DNA of 7,474 bases, from assembly GCA_016191895.1 (NCBI GenBank), contig JACPVD010000253.1:1-7474 (forward strand), given 5' to 3'. Positions 1-6,245 of this stretch are shown here, piece by piece. Both the position numbers and the translations under genes were made by a program. The DNA comes from Chloroflexota bacterium. GTDB taxonomy: Bacteria > Chloroflexota > Anaerolineae > Anaerolineales > Villigracilaceae. Position 1 is the first letter of the stretch. Each line of letters starts with the position of its first letter. Under the pieces are notes generated by a model. It was not told the DNA's origin. It saw nothing but the letters and a program-made list of their open reading frames with translations, and ran no database searches.

Positions 1-1
1 A

Positions 2-406
2 CATCCACTTGAATCGTTGAAGTCTGTTGTGAAGGTGAAGGAAGTTATGCAGGCTATCGAGGATGTGAAGCATATCTTCGTGTCGCCGGCGGTGAAGAAA
101 TATATCGTTGAGTTAACCACGCGCACCCGCCAAAGCGCGGACGTGTACCTCGGAGCCAGTCCGCGCGGAAGTATTGCCCTCGCCCGCGCCGGACGCGCCC
201 GCGCCGCCATGCTGGGTCGCGACCATGTCCTGCCGGATGACATTCAAGCCCTCGCCGCGCCGGTGCTTGCGCACCGAGTCATCGTCAGCCCCGCCGCGCG
301 TCTGCGCGACCTCAGTTCCGACCGCATTGTGCAGGAAGTGGTTCACTCCACACCTGTGCCCGGCGGCGAATTTTTATCCGAACCCGCAAGAAAGAAATCC
401 AAATGA
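2..406 (+). CDS. MoxR-family AAA+ ATPase, C-terminal part (5' end outside window)
   Basis: This reading frame is open from the first bases of the window and ends at TGA 404-406, giving about 134 visible residues. It begins HPLESL, which is the usual junction after the AAA+ core in MoxR ATPases, and continues with the all-helical lid domain. The sensor-2 motif is visible as GASPRGSIAL around residues 52-61, followed by GRDHVLPDDIQALA and VLAHR, all typical of MoxR proteins. The Walker A and B motifs must lie upstream of the window. MoxR ATPases act as chaperone-like factors that assemble or activate partner proteins, often with DUF58 and von Willebrand A domain proteins encoded beside them, as here. 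The last four bases overlap the DUF58 start (ATGA), which implies translational coupling. A TTG or GTG inside the visible part is not a plausible true start because homology extends upstream. The basic tail (ARKKSK) is unremarkable. Confidence 0.93.
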   Translation, partial: HPLESLKSVVKVKEVMQAIEDVKHIFVSPAVKKYIVELTTRTRQSADVYLGASPRGSIALARAGRARAAMLGRDHVLPDDIQALAAPVLAHRVIVSPAARLRDLSSDRIVQEVVHSTPVPGGEFLSEPARKKSK

Positions 407-1722
407 AGGCTGGGCGAATCTTAATCGCCCTTTTGTTTATCACAGGCCTGATCGGGGTGGTGGTCACCGGGGCTGTGATCTATTCGCGTTTTCTTTACCT
501 GAGCGTTCTGCTGGCCGTCAGCGCATGGGTGTGGACACGCTGGGCGGGAAGCGGGCTTCGACTCTATCGCAATGCCCGAGTCCAACGCGCAAACGTGGGC
601 GACATCTTCGAGGAAAATTTTGAAGTTACGAACAACACGCGCATCATTGCGTCCTGGGTCGAAGTGCTCAATCAATCCAAAATTCCATTTGCTTCGGGGT
701 CGCGTCTGCTCACTTTCATGACCCGCCGCCAAAAGCGTACATATCTTTCGCGCACATGGCTCACGCGCCGCGGCGGGTTTCAACTCGGCCCGACCAAAAT
801 CTCCACCGGCGACCCGTTTGGGTTATTCACCGTCAGCAAAGAGATCGCATCTACGCAGACACTTATTGTGTACCCGGTGATTTTTGAAATTCAATCTTTC
901 CTTTTTCCTCCCGGCCTTCTGCCCGGCGGACAGGTCATTCGCAGGAAATCGCAGGATGTAACTCCGCACGCGGCCGGCGTACGTGAATATGTGCATGGCG
1001 ACGCGGTCAAGCGCATCCACTGGCCGACGAGCATTCGCCGCGGACAATTGATGGTGAAGGAATTCGAACAGGATCCGCAAGCCGAAGTCTGGATCTATCT
1101 CGATTCACAAAAAGATGTGCATGCCGAGCAGCCGTATCAGCAGGAGGATATACCGGTCGAATCGATGTTCTTCGGTCAGCGGCCAAAATTCAAGATGCCG
1201 CCTTCCACGCTGGAATATTCGATCAGCATCGCGGCCTCGCTGGCGCATTATTTTATCGGCCAGCGCCGCGCCGTCGGGTTTGTGAGTGCGGGGCAGGCGT
1301 TCACGGTCCATTCTGCGGATAAAAGCGAAAGGCAGGAGGCGAAGATTCTCGAAACACTTGCCTTTGTGGAGGCCGATGGCGCGTTGTCCATTTCCGCGCT
1401 GGTGGCGGCGCAGGCTTCGCAATTGCCGCAAGGCTCCAGCGTGATCCTCGTCACGCCCACGACCCGCCCCGATCTGTTGTTCGCCGTCGATGATTTGATT
1501 CGCCGCCATTTACGCCCTGTTGTCGTATTGCTGAATGCGGCAACCTTTGGCGGCATGCATGGCACAGATAAACTTGTTGCGGCATTACGCGAGCGGCGTA
1601 TTCCGGCCTGTGTCATCGCCTGCGATGCCGATCTTTCACAGGCATTATCGCAACTTCCATCCGACCTCACTTCACAGGAGATGCGCGCATGGCGCCCGCA
1701 AGCGTTACAACACTCGATTTAA
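403..1722 (+). CDS. DUF58 domain-containing membrane-anchored protein
   Basis: The product is 439 residues, a normal length for this family. Two hydrophobic segments near the N-terminus (about residues 5-26 and 29-47) predict a hairpin membrane anchor. A beta-rich region follows and contains the family motif GDPFGLF (136-142). The DUF58 signature follows at about 192-222: GVREYVHGDAVKRIHW, then a basic stretch ending MVKEFE. The C-terminal half (about 226-439), with IYLDSQ near 231-236, resembles a degenerate von Willebrand A-like fold. Family knowledge: DUF58 proteins are the usual partners of MoxR ATPases, and their biochemical role is poorly defined, with cell-envelope or stress functions proposed. 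The ATG lies inside the ATGA overlap with the MoxR gene, so the two are probably co-translated. The transglutaminase-like gene that often follows in such operons is absent here; a metallo-hydrolase gene overlaps the 3' end instead. Confidence 0.93.
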   Translation: MKAGRILIALLFITGLIGVVVTGAVIYSRFLYLSVLLAVSAWVWTRWAGSGLRLYRNARVQRANVGDIFEENFEVTNNTRIIASWVEVLNQSKIPFASGSRLLTFMTRRQKRTYLSRTWLTRRGGFQLGPTKISTGDPFGLFTVSKEIASTQTLIVYPVIFEIQSFLFPPGLLPGGQVIRRKSQDVTPHAAGVREYVHGDAVKRIHWPTSIRRGQLMVKEFEQDPQAEVWIYLDSQKDVHAEQPYQQEDIPVESMFFGQRPKFKMPPSTLEYSISIAASLAHYFIGQRRAVGFVSAGQAFTVHSADKSERQEAKILETLAFVEADGALSISALVAAQASQLPQGSSVILVTPTTRPDLLFAVDDLIRRHLRPVVVLLNAATFGGMHGTDKLVAALRERRIPACVIACDADLSQALSQLPSDLTSQEMRAWRPQALQHSI

Positions 1723-2594
1723 ATTTTCAGGGAAGGACGCGGGTGATTGCGTCCTATTTGATTCGACAGGGAGATGCGGTTGTTCTGATCGAAAGCGGAC
1801 CCGGCTCGACTCTTCCCGCGCTGGAAACGGGTCTTGCAAAAGAAGGCTTATCTCCCCGGAACATTACCCACATCCTGCTGACGCACATTCATCTTGACCA
1901 TGCAGGGGCGGCGGGTTGGTTGTCGCAACAGGGGGCGCAAGTTTATGTGCATCCCATCGGCGCTCCGCATATGTTGAACCCGGAGAAACTCATCGCCAGC
2001 GCCACGCGCATCTACGGCGACAGGATGAAAACGCTTTGGGGTGAGTTCCTGCCCGTTGAGCAGAATCAACTCACAGTCCCGAAGGATGCGGAGGAGATCG
2101 TCATCGGCAACCTGCGCTTTCTTCCGCTCGATACGCCCGGTCATGCGGACCATCACTATTCCTATATCTTTGAAGACCTTTGTTTCAGCGGCGATGTGGG
2201 CGGGGTGCGCATCCCCGGCTTTACCTATTTGCGCGCGCCGATGCCTCCGCCCGAATTGCATTTTGGAAAATGGCGCGAGAGCATTACGCGTTTGCGCTCG
2301 TTGAAGTTTTCGCGCATTGCGCCGACGCACTTTGGAATTTTCGACGACGCCGACTGGCAGTTGAACGAATTGCAGACGAGTTTGGATGACATCGAAGCGT
2401 GGCTTGAAACTGTGATGCCCTCCAGCCCGACAGTGGATGTGTTGCGCGAAAAATTCTCCGCATGGATGGACGAGCAAAGCGCGGTGAAGAAACTCACTGA
2501 AGATGTGATTCAGGCTTATACATTGGCAAACCCTCTCGCCATGACCGCCGACGGGCTGATGCGGTATTGGAAGAAGGTGCGCAGTCAGTTGTAG
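1689..2594 (+). CDS. Metallo-beta-lactamase-fold hydrolase
   Basis: The product is 301 residues. The metal-binding motif THIHLDH is present (His66, His68, Asp70, His71), followed by further ligands: His152 in DTPGHADHH, the bridging Asp169 in CFSGDVGG, and His214 in APTHFG. The full dinuclear metal set is therefore intact, which predicts a soluble hydrolase of the glyoxalase II/beta-lactamase superfamily. The substrate cannot be read from sequence. A helical C-terminal extension (about 220-301) follows the catalytic fold. The ATG at 1689 lies inside the DUF58 reading frame, giving a 34-base overlap. It is supported by CAGGAG at 1675-1680, eight bases upstream, and by the protein aligning with the fold from its first strand. 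The overlap suggests it is co-expressed with MoxR-DUF58, but a shared function is only an inference. The gene could equally be a general thioesterase or lactonase. Confidence 0.92.
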   Translation: MAPASVTTLDLNFQGRTRVIASYLIRQGDAVVLIESGPGSTLPALETGLAKEGLSPRNITHILLTHIHLDHAGAAGWLSQQGAQVYVHPIGAPHMLNPEKLIASATRIYGDRMKTLWGEFLPVEQNQLTVPKDAEEIVIGNLRFLPLDTPGHADHHYSYIFEDLCFSGDVGGVRIPGFTYLRAPMPPPELHFGKWRESITRLRSLKFSRIAPTHFGIFDDADWQLNELQTSLDDIEAWLETVMPSSPTVDVLREKFSAWMDEQSAVKKLTEDVIQAYTLANPLAMTADGLMRYWKKVRSQL

Positions 2595-2613
2595 GGCAAA
2601 TTTCAATTTGCCC
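2594..2613 (+). terminator. Hairpin directly after the metallo-hydrolase stop, terminator-like
   Basis: GGGCAAAT and ATTTGCCC form a perfect 8-bp stem with a TTCA loop, starting on the last base of the stop codon. The stem is only half G+C and no strong T-run follows (TTATGCATCT), so it may terminate weakly or protect the 3' end of the mRNA. A second, weaker hairpin (CATTTT/AAAATG, 2630-2645) lies just downstream. The position marks the probable end of the MoxR-DUF58-hydrolase transcript. Confidence 0.5.
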
Positions 2614-2705
2614 TTATGCATCTCCTGTGCATTTTGGGCAAAATGTCACGCATTATCCATGATGCTTGAAACGTGGCAGAATCCCACAATAAAGATATAC
2701 TTTCA

Positions 2706-2790
2706 GGGCTTTTGCTAACCGGAGTCCGAACGTTTCGCGTTTCAACCTCGGATGCAAAATCTAGAGATTTTGCACTCCAAAGCAAAACCC
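2706..2790 (+). promoter_or_regulatory. Nested foldable leader upstream of argF (possible cis-regulatory RNA or palindromic repeat)
   Basis: In the 221-base gap before argF, several complementary segments nest inside one another. The outer stem pairs GGGCTTTTGCT (2706-2716) with AGCAAAACCC (2781-2790), with one bulged C. A second stem pairs GGAG (2721-2724) with CTCC (2775-2778). Inside lie two side-by-side hairpins: CCGA (2726-2729) with TCGG (2748-2751), and TGCAAAATCT with AGATTTTGCA (2753-2774). Together they would make a three-way junction ending 14 bases before the argF ribosome-binding site. The pairing is seen in the sequence; whether it is a transcribed leader or a DNA-level repeat is unknown. 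It does not match a T-box, or an ArgR operator as I know it. No strong T-run follows the outer stem, so it is not an obvious attenuator. Confidence 0.45.
2753..2774. repeat. Perfect 10-bp inverted repeat with 2-base spacer
   Basis: TGCAAAATCT and AGATTTTGCA are exact reverse complements separated by AG. It could be a protein-binding operator (a dyad of about two helical turns) or the terminal hairpin of the larger fold in the argF leader. It lies 41 bases upstream of the argF start. I do not recognise it as a known operator. Confidence 0.6.
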
Positions 2791-2815
2791 CTACCATTCC
2801 CAACAAGGAGTAAAT

Positions 2816-3742
2816 ATGAAGGACTTTCTCGCGATTTCGGATTACTCGTCCGATGAAATTCAAGACCTGCTCGATCTGGCAGTGAAATTAAAAAAGGAGT
2901 ATTTCAAGAAAGGCAACAAGCCCATCTTCAAAGGCAAAGTATTGGGTATGATCTTCCAAAAGCCGAGCCTGCGCACGCGCATTTCATTTGACATGGCGAT
3001 GCGTCACTGCGGCGGCGACGCGCTGTATCTTTCGCCGAATGAGATCGGACTCGGCAAGCGTGAATCGATCGCCGATGTGGCCCGCGTGCTTTCGGGCTAC
3101 GTGCAGGCATTGATGGCGCGCGTGTTCGACCATGAACATGTGTTGGAATTGGCGAAGTGGTCTGAGATTCCCGTCGTCAATGGCCTGAGCGATTACAACC
3201 ATCCCTGTCAGGGCATGGCCGATGCGCTCACCATTCAGGAAAAATTCGGCAAAAAGTCCAAAGGTTTGAATGTCAGTTATGTGGGCGACGGCAACAACGT
3301 CACGACTTCGCTGATGCATGTCTCTGCGAAACTGGGCTGGAACGTGACCGTTGCCACCCCCGAAGGCTATGACATGAATCCAAAAGCGGTGGAGATTGCG
3401 CAAAAGATCGCAAAGAAGACGAAAAGTAAATTGACCTTCCTACGCGACCCGCACGAAGCCGTCAAGGGCGCGCATGTGATCTACACCGATACCTGGACTT
3501 CGATGGGGCAGGAGGAGGAGACCTCCAAACGAGAGAAGGTCTTCCCGCCGTATCAGGTCAATGCAAAATTGGTAAAGGAAGCGTATAAAGATGTGATTGT
3601 GATGCACTGCCTGCCCGCGCATCGCAACCACGAACTCACCGATGATGTGGCCGACGGAAAGCACTCGGTTATCTTTCCGCAGGCGCACAATCGCTTGCAT
3701 GCGCAGAAGGCGATTCTGGCGCGATTGTTCGACGTGGCGTAG
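2816..3742 (+). CDS. argF: Ornithine carbamoyltransferase
   Basis: This enzyme (EC 2.1.3.3) joins carbamoyl phosphate and ornithine to give citrulline and phosphate, and can run in reverse in arginine-catabolic pathways. The 308-residue length is typical. The carbamoyl-phosphate loop is KPSLRTRISF (SLRTR at 51-55), followed by NHPCQGMAD (128-136), the ornithine-loop motif DTWTSMG (225-231) and the active-site MHCLPAHR (263-270). DTWTSMG together with HPCQ and HCLPAHR argues for ornithine as acceptor, not N-acetyl- or N-succinylornithine, aspartate or putrescine. The start is supported by AAGGAG at 2805-2810, five bases before ATG. It is preceded by a foldable leader and followed by palindromic repeats and rocD. 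No other arginine biosynthesis or arginine deiminase gene is in view, so sequence alone does not settle the anabolic or catabolic direction. Confidence 0.95.
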   Translation: MKDFLAISDYSSDEIQDLLDLAVKLKKEYFKKGNKPIFKGKVLGMIFQKPSLRTRISFDMAMRHCGGDALYLSPNEIGLGKRESIADVARVLSGYVQALMARVFDHEHVLELAKWSEIPVVNGLSDYNHPCQGMADALTIQEKFGKKSKGLNVSYVGDGNNVTTSLMHVSAKLGWNVTVATPEGYDMNPKAVEIAQKIAKKTKSKLTFLRDPHEAVKGAHVIYTDTWTSMGQEEETSKREKVFPPYQVNAKLVKEAYKDVIVMHCLPAHRNHELTDDVADGKHSVIFPQAHNRLHAQKAILARLFDVA

Positions 3743-3749
3743 TTATGCC

Positions 3750-3798
3750 GGTGGTCGAGTAGTTCCGCGTGCTTGTCGCGGAACGTACCGAGACCACC
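3750..3798 (-). repeat. REP-like palindromic element, copy 1 (inverted orientation)
   Basis: This 49-base element starts eight bases after the argF stop. Outer arms GGTGGTC and GACCACC flank an inner perfect 8-bp stem, GTTCCGCG/CGCGGAAC (3762-3769 and 3777-3784), with a 7-base loop. Read on the minus strand, its arms are GGTGGTCTCGGTACG and CTACTCGACCACC, which match copy 2 at 25 of 28 positions. It may also act as a 3'-end hairpin for argF mRNA. Confidence 0.75.
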
Positions 3799-3824
3799 CG
3801 TGAATGAAGATTATTTATATGACA

Positions 3825-3874
3825 GGTGGTTTCGATACGCCGCAAAAAAACAAGAGCGCGGCTACTCAACCACC
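3825..3874 (+). repeat. REP-like palindromic element, copy 2
   Basis: This 50-base element has arms GGTGGTTTCGATACG and CTACTCAACCACC. The inner stem is GCCGC/GCGGC (3839-3843 and 3858-3862) around an A-rich loop containing seven consecutive A residues. It is in opposite orientation to copy 1, 26 bases away, and ends 28 bases before the rocD start. The outer base pair that is C-G in copy 1 is T-A here, so pairing is preserved. The asymmetric internal loop (TCGRTACG against CTACTC) is shared. I infer a dispersed family from the two copies; other genomic copies cannot be seen from here. Confidence 0.75.
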
Positions 3875-3902
3875 AGATTATAGAAAATTACAAGGATAAT
3901 TT

Positions 3903-5105
3903 ATGAATACACAAGACTTTATCAAGATGGAAGAACAGTACGGCGCGCGCAACTATCATCCTTTGGATGTGGTTATCGAAAAGGCCGAAGGCGTGTGGGT
4001 TTATGACGTGGACGGAAAGAAATATCTCGATTGTTTGAGCGCATACTCCGCGGTCAATCAGGGGCATGTGCATCCCGAGATTTTGAAGGCGTTGCTCGAT
4101 CAGGCGAAGCGCGTTTCGCTTACCTCCCGCGCATTCCGCAATGACCAGTTGCCGCTTCTTTATAAAGAACTCTCCGAGATGAGCGGTTACGAAATGTCCC
4201 TGCCGATGAATTCGGGCGCGGAAGCGGTTGAGACTGCGGTCAAACTTGCGCGCAAGTGGGCATATCAAGTGAAGAAGGTTCCTCGCCATCAGGCGGAGAT
4301 CATCGTCGCTTCGGGCAATTTCCACGGGCGCACCGTCACCATCGTTTCGTTCTCCACCGAGCCATCCTACCGCGATGACTTCGGTCCGTTCACGCCGGGC
4401 TTTGTCACCGTCACCTATGGCGATGCGGATGCGGTTGAAAAAGCCATCACGCCCAACACTGCCGCTGTGTTGCTCGAACCGATTCAAGGCGAAGCCGGTG
4501 TCATCATTCCGCCCGCTGGATATTTGAAAAAGGTCGCTGACATTTGTAAAAAGAATAACGTGCTTTTTATGGCGGATGAAATTCAAACGGGTCTCGCCCG
4601 GACCGGGAAACTGTTTGCCTCTCAACATGAGAATGTCCGCCCCGACGTTGTGATCATCGGCAAGGCCCTCGCTGGAGGCTTTTACCCGGTTTCGGCTGTC
4701 CTCGCCGATAAGCCGATTCTTGGATTGTTCCAACCCGGCGAGCATGGATCGACCTTCGGCGGGAATCCGCTCGCCGCAGCCGTATCCCGCGCCGCGTTAA
4801 GAGTGATCCGCGAAGAGAAACTGGCCGAGAGGTCACAGCAACTTGGCGAATACTTTGTCGAGCAGTTGAGCGAGATCGCCAGTCCGCATGTGAAGGAAGT
4901 GCGCGGGCGCGGATTGTTGATCGGCGTGGAACTCAAACCAGAAGCAAAAGGCGCGCGTCGTTTCTGCGAAGCGTTGCAGAAGAAGGGCATTCTTGCAAAA
5001 GAGACTCACGACAATGTCATCCGCTTTGCTCCGCCGCTGGTGATCGATAAAGAAACAATCGATTGGGCGCTTCCTTCCATCAGGGAAGTGCTCAATATGA
5101 AATAA
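3903..5105 (+). CDS. rocD: Ornithine--oxo-acid transaminase (ornithine aminotransferase)
   Basis: This PLP enzyme (EC 2.6.1.13) moves the delta-amino group of ornithine to 2-oxoglutarate, giving glutamate semialdehyde/pyrroline-5-carboxylate and glutamate. The 400-residue product matches the bacterial and eukaryotic OAT pattern throughout: [12 protein letters not shown] near the start, [10 protein letters not shown] (46-55), TSRAFRN (74-80), the phosphate-binding GAEAVE (105-110), NFHGRT (139-144), EPIQGEAGV (192-200), ADEIQTG (224-230) with PLP-contacting Asp225, and the PLP lysine Lys254 in [29 protein letters not shown] (279-291) follows. Tyr18 and Arg143 align with the human OAT ornithine-binding Tyr55 and Arg180, which favours OAT over acetylornithine aminotransferase (ArgD). 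AAGGA at 3892-3896 lies six bases before ATG. The gene lies 160 bases after argF, so both act on ornithine, but hairpins in the gap may uncouple their expression. Confidence 0.94.
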   Translation: MNTQDFIKMEEQYGARNYHPLDVVIEKAEGVWVYDVDGKKYLDCLSAYSAVNQGHVHPEILKALLDQAKRVSLTSRAFRNDQLPLLYKELSEMSGYEMSLPMNSGAEAVETAVKLARKWAYQVKKVPRHQAEIIVASGNFHGRTVTIVSFSTEPSYRDDFGPFTPGFVTVTYGDADAVEKAITPNTAAVLLEPIQGEAGVIIPPAGYLKKVADICKKNNVLFMADEIQTGLARTGKLFASQHENVRPDVVIIGKALAGGFYPVSAVLADKPILGLFQPGEHGSTFGGNPLAAAVSRAALRVIREEKLAERSQQLGEYFVEQLSEIASPHVKEVRGRGLLIGVELKPEAKGARRFCEALQKKGILAKETHDNVIRFAPPLVIDKETIDWALPSIREVLNMK

Positions 5106-5110
5106 AATTT

Positions 5111-5143
5111 AGACCCTAAAGGTCTTCAAGACCTTTAGGGTCT
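5111..5143 (+). terminator. Perfect 15-bp-stem hairpin between rocD and ald
   Basis: AGACCCTAAAGGTCT (5111-5125) and its exact reverse complement (5129-5143) leave a three-base loop; a 14-bp stem with a five-base loop is more realistic. It begins five bases after the rocD stop. The downstream side is TTCATG, a poor T-run, while the upstream side is AAAATTT, so termination would be better described as possible in both directions than as strong. It ends only 19 bases before the ald start, so readthrough transcript would keep it next to the ald ribosome-binding site. Confidence 0.6.
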
Positions 5144-5152
5144 TTCATGTAT

Positions 5153-5157
5153 GGAGG
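5153..5157 (+). promoter_or_regulatory. Ribosome-binding site that fixes the ald start
   Basis: GGAGG lies five bases before ATG 5163. An in-frame ATG at 5151 contains this site within its own codons and has no ribosome-binding site upstream, only the hairpin. Starting at 5163 also gives the family-typical N-terminus MNIGIPKE. The longer start should therefore be rejected. Confidence 0.85.
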
Positions 5158-5162
5158 TAGAA

Positions 5163-6245
5163 ATGAATATAGGAATTCCAAAAGAAAGCAGACCCTTTGA
5201 ATACCGTGTGGGTCTTTCCCCGGCTGGGGTGGAGATTCTCTCCCAGAACGGGCATCAGGTTTACGTCGAGCATGAAGCGGGGGTGACGGCTGGATTCAGC
5301 GATGAGGATTATGAAAAAGCCGGGGCACGTCTCGTTTACTCAACTGAAGAAGCCTTTGGCCGCGCAGACCTGCTGTTGAAGGTTGCGCGCCCCGTTCAAG
5401 GTGAGTTGGAATGGCTGCGCCCGGGCGCCATCCTTGCCGGGTTTCTTCATCTTGCATCGACCCAGCAGGATAAGATCGATATCTTGCTGGAGAAAAAGAT
5501 CACTTCCGTTGCGTATGAGCAGATACAGGCGTCCGATGGTTCCCTGCCGGTATTGCGCCCGTTCAGTCAGATCGGCGGGGCGATGGCGGCGCAGATCGCG
5601 GCCCGCCTGTTGCAGAATAATTGGGGCGGCAAGGGTATTTTGATGGGCGGCGTGCCGGGTGTTCCCCCGGCAGAGATCGTGATTCTCGGCGCGGGTGTGG
5701 TGGGCACATATGCCACACAAATGTGCCTGGGCATGGGCGCGCATGTTACGGTGATCGACCATAACTTGTCGACGCTTCAAAAGTTATGGGATCGTTTTCC
5801 GTCCATCGTCACCAAGATGTCTACAAAGCGAAACATCGAACGTTCGGTCATGTATGCGGATGTGGTCATTGGCGCGGTGTTGACGCCCGGTCAACGCACT
5901 CCCATTCTGGTTACGCGTGAGATGGTGCGCTCGATGAAGCCGCGTTCGGTCATCATGGATATCAGTATCGACGAAGGCGGCTGTGTGGAAACCTCGCGCC
6001 CGACCACGCATGAACACCCGATTTATATCGAGGAGGGTATTTTGCATTATTGCGTTCCGAACATGCCGGGGGCAGTGGGGCGGACTGCCACGCATGCCTT
6101 TGCCAATTCGGCCATGCCGTATATTACCGAAATGGCATCGCTTGGAACGGAATTGATTTTGAGCAACCCGTTCCTTGAGCCTGCCGTTAATACATACGAC
6201 GGCAGGTTGTTGAATCTTGCGCGCCTGAGCGCAAGGGAGGATTAA
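5163..6245 (+). CDS. ald: Alanine dehydrogenase
   Basis: This enzyme (EC 1.4.1.1) reversibly deaminates L-alanine to pyruvate and ammonia with NAD+. The 360 residues begin MNIGIPKE, the family's usual opening. Residues matching the Mycobacterium tuberculosis catalytic set are present: Arg15 (EYRVGLSP), Lys73 (LLLKV), His96 (FLHLA) and Asp270 (DISID). The NAD-binding Rossmann motif is GAGVVG at 176-181, with Asp199 at the end of the second strand, preceded by MGGVPGVPPAE. The signature VPNMPGAVGRTAT (298-310) is intact. Length and motifs exclude the transhydrogenase alpha subunit, which carries extra domains. The gene follows rocD after a hairpin, and its TAA is immediately followed by the ATG of the next gene, so those two are probably one transcript. 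The direction in vivo, alanine use or alanine formation as an electron sink, cannot be read from sequence. Confidence 0.94.
   Translation: MNIGIPKESRPFEYRVGLSPAGVEILSQNGHQVYVEHEAGVTAGFSDEDYEKAGARLVYSTEEAFGRADLLLKVARPVQGELEWLRPGAILAGFLHLASTQQDKIDILLEKKITSVAYEQIQASDGSLPVLRPFSQIGGAMAAQIAARLLQNNWGGKGILMGGVPGVPPAEIVILGAGVVGTYATQMCLGMGAHVTVIDHNLSTLQKLWDRFPSIVTKMSTKRNIERSVMYADVVIGAVLTPGQRTPILVTREMVRSMKPRSVIMDISIDEGGCVETSRPTTHEHPIYIEEGILHYCVPNMPGAVGRTATHAFANSAMPYITEMASLGTELILSNPFLEPAVNTYDGRLLNLARLSARED

Noticed and set aside
1848..2621. Minus-strand open frame (257 codons) opposite the metallo-hydrolase
   Set aside because: The composition is rich in His and Arg as expected from antisense reading. 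The + strand frame carries the complete metal-binding motif set.
2616..2669. A 17-codon open frame upstream of argF considered as a leader peptide
   Set aside because: It has no ribosome-binding site, no run of arginine or other regulatory codons, and sits just after a terminator-like hairpin.
2666..2701. Possible promoter for argF (TTGAAA at 2666-2671, TATACT at 2696-2701)
   Set aside because: The spacing between the two is 24 bases, well beyond the usual 16-18, and the alternatives at correct spacing match poorly. A promoter is likely in this gap but I cannot place it.
2603..2863. Minus-strand open frame (86 codons) across the argF leader
   Set aside because: It runs into the argF coding start, has no recognisable domain, and crosses the palindromic structure.
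3888..4745. Long minus-strand open frame (285 codons) opposite rocD
   Set aside because: It lies wholly across a well-supported rocD, has no recognisable domain or ribosome-binding site, and is the expected antisense shadow of a GC-biased gene.
5151..5162. Upstream ATG adding four residues to alanine dehydrogenase
   Set aside because: The GGAGG ribosome-binding site lies inside that extension, and the family N-terminus starts at the next in-frame ATG.
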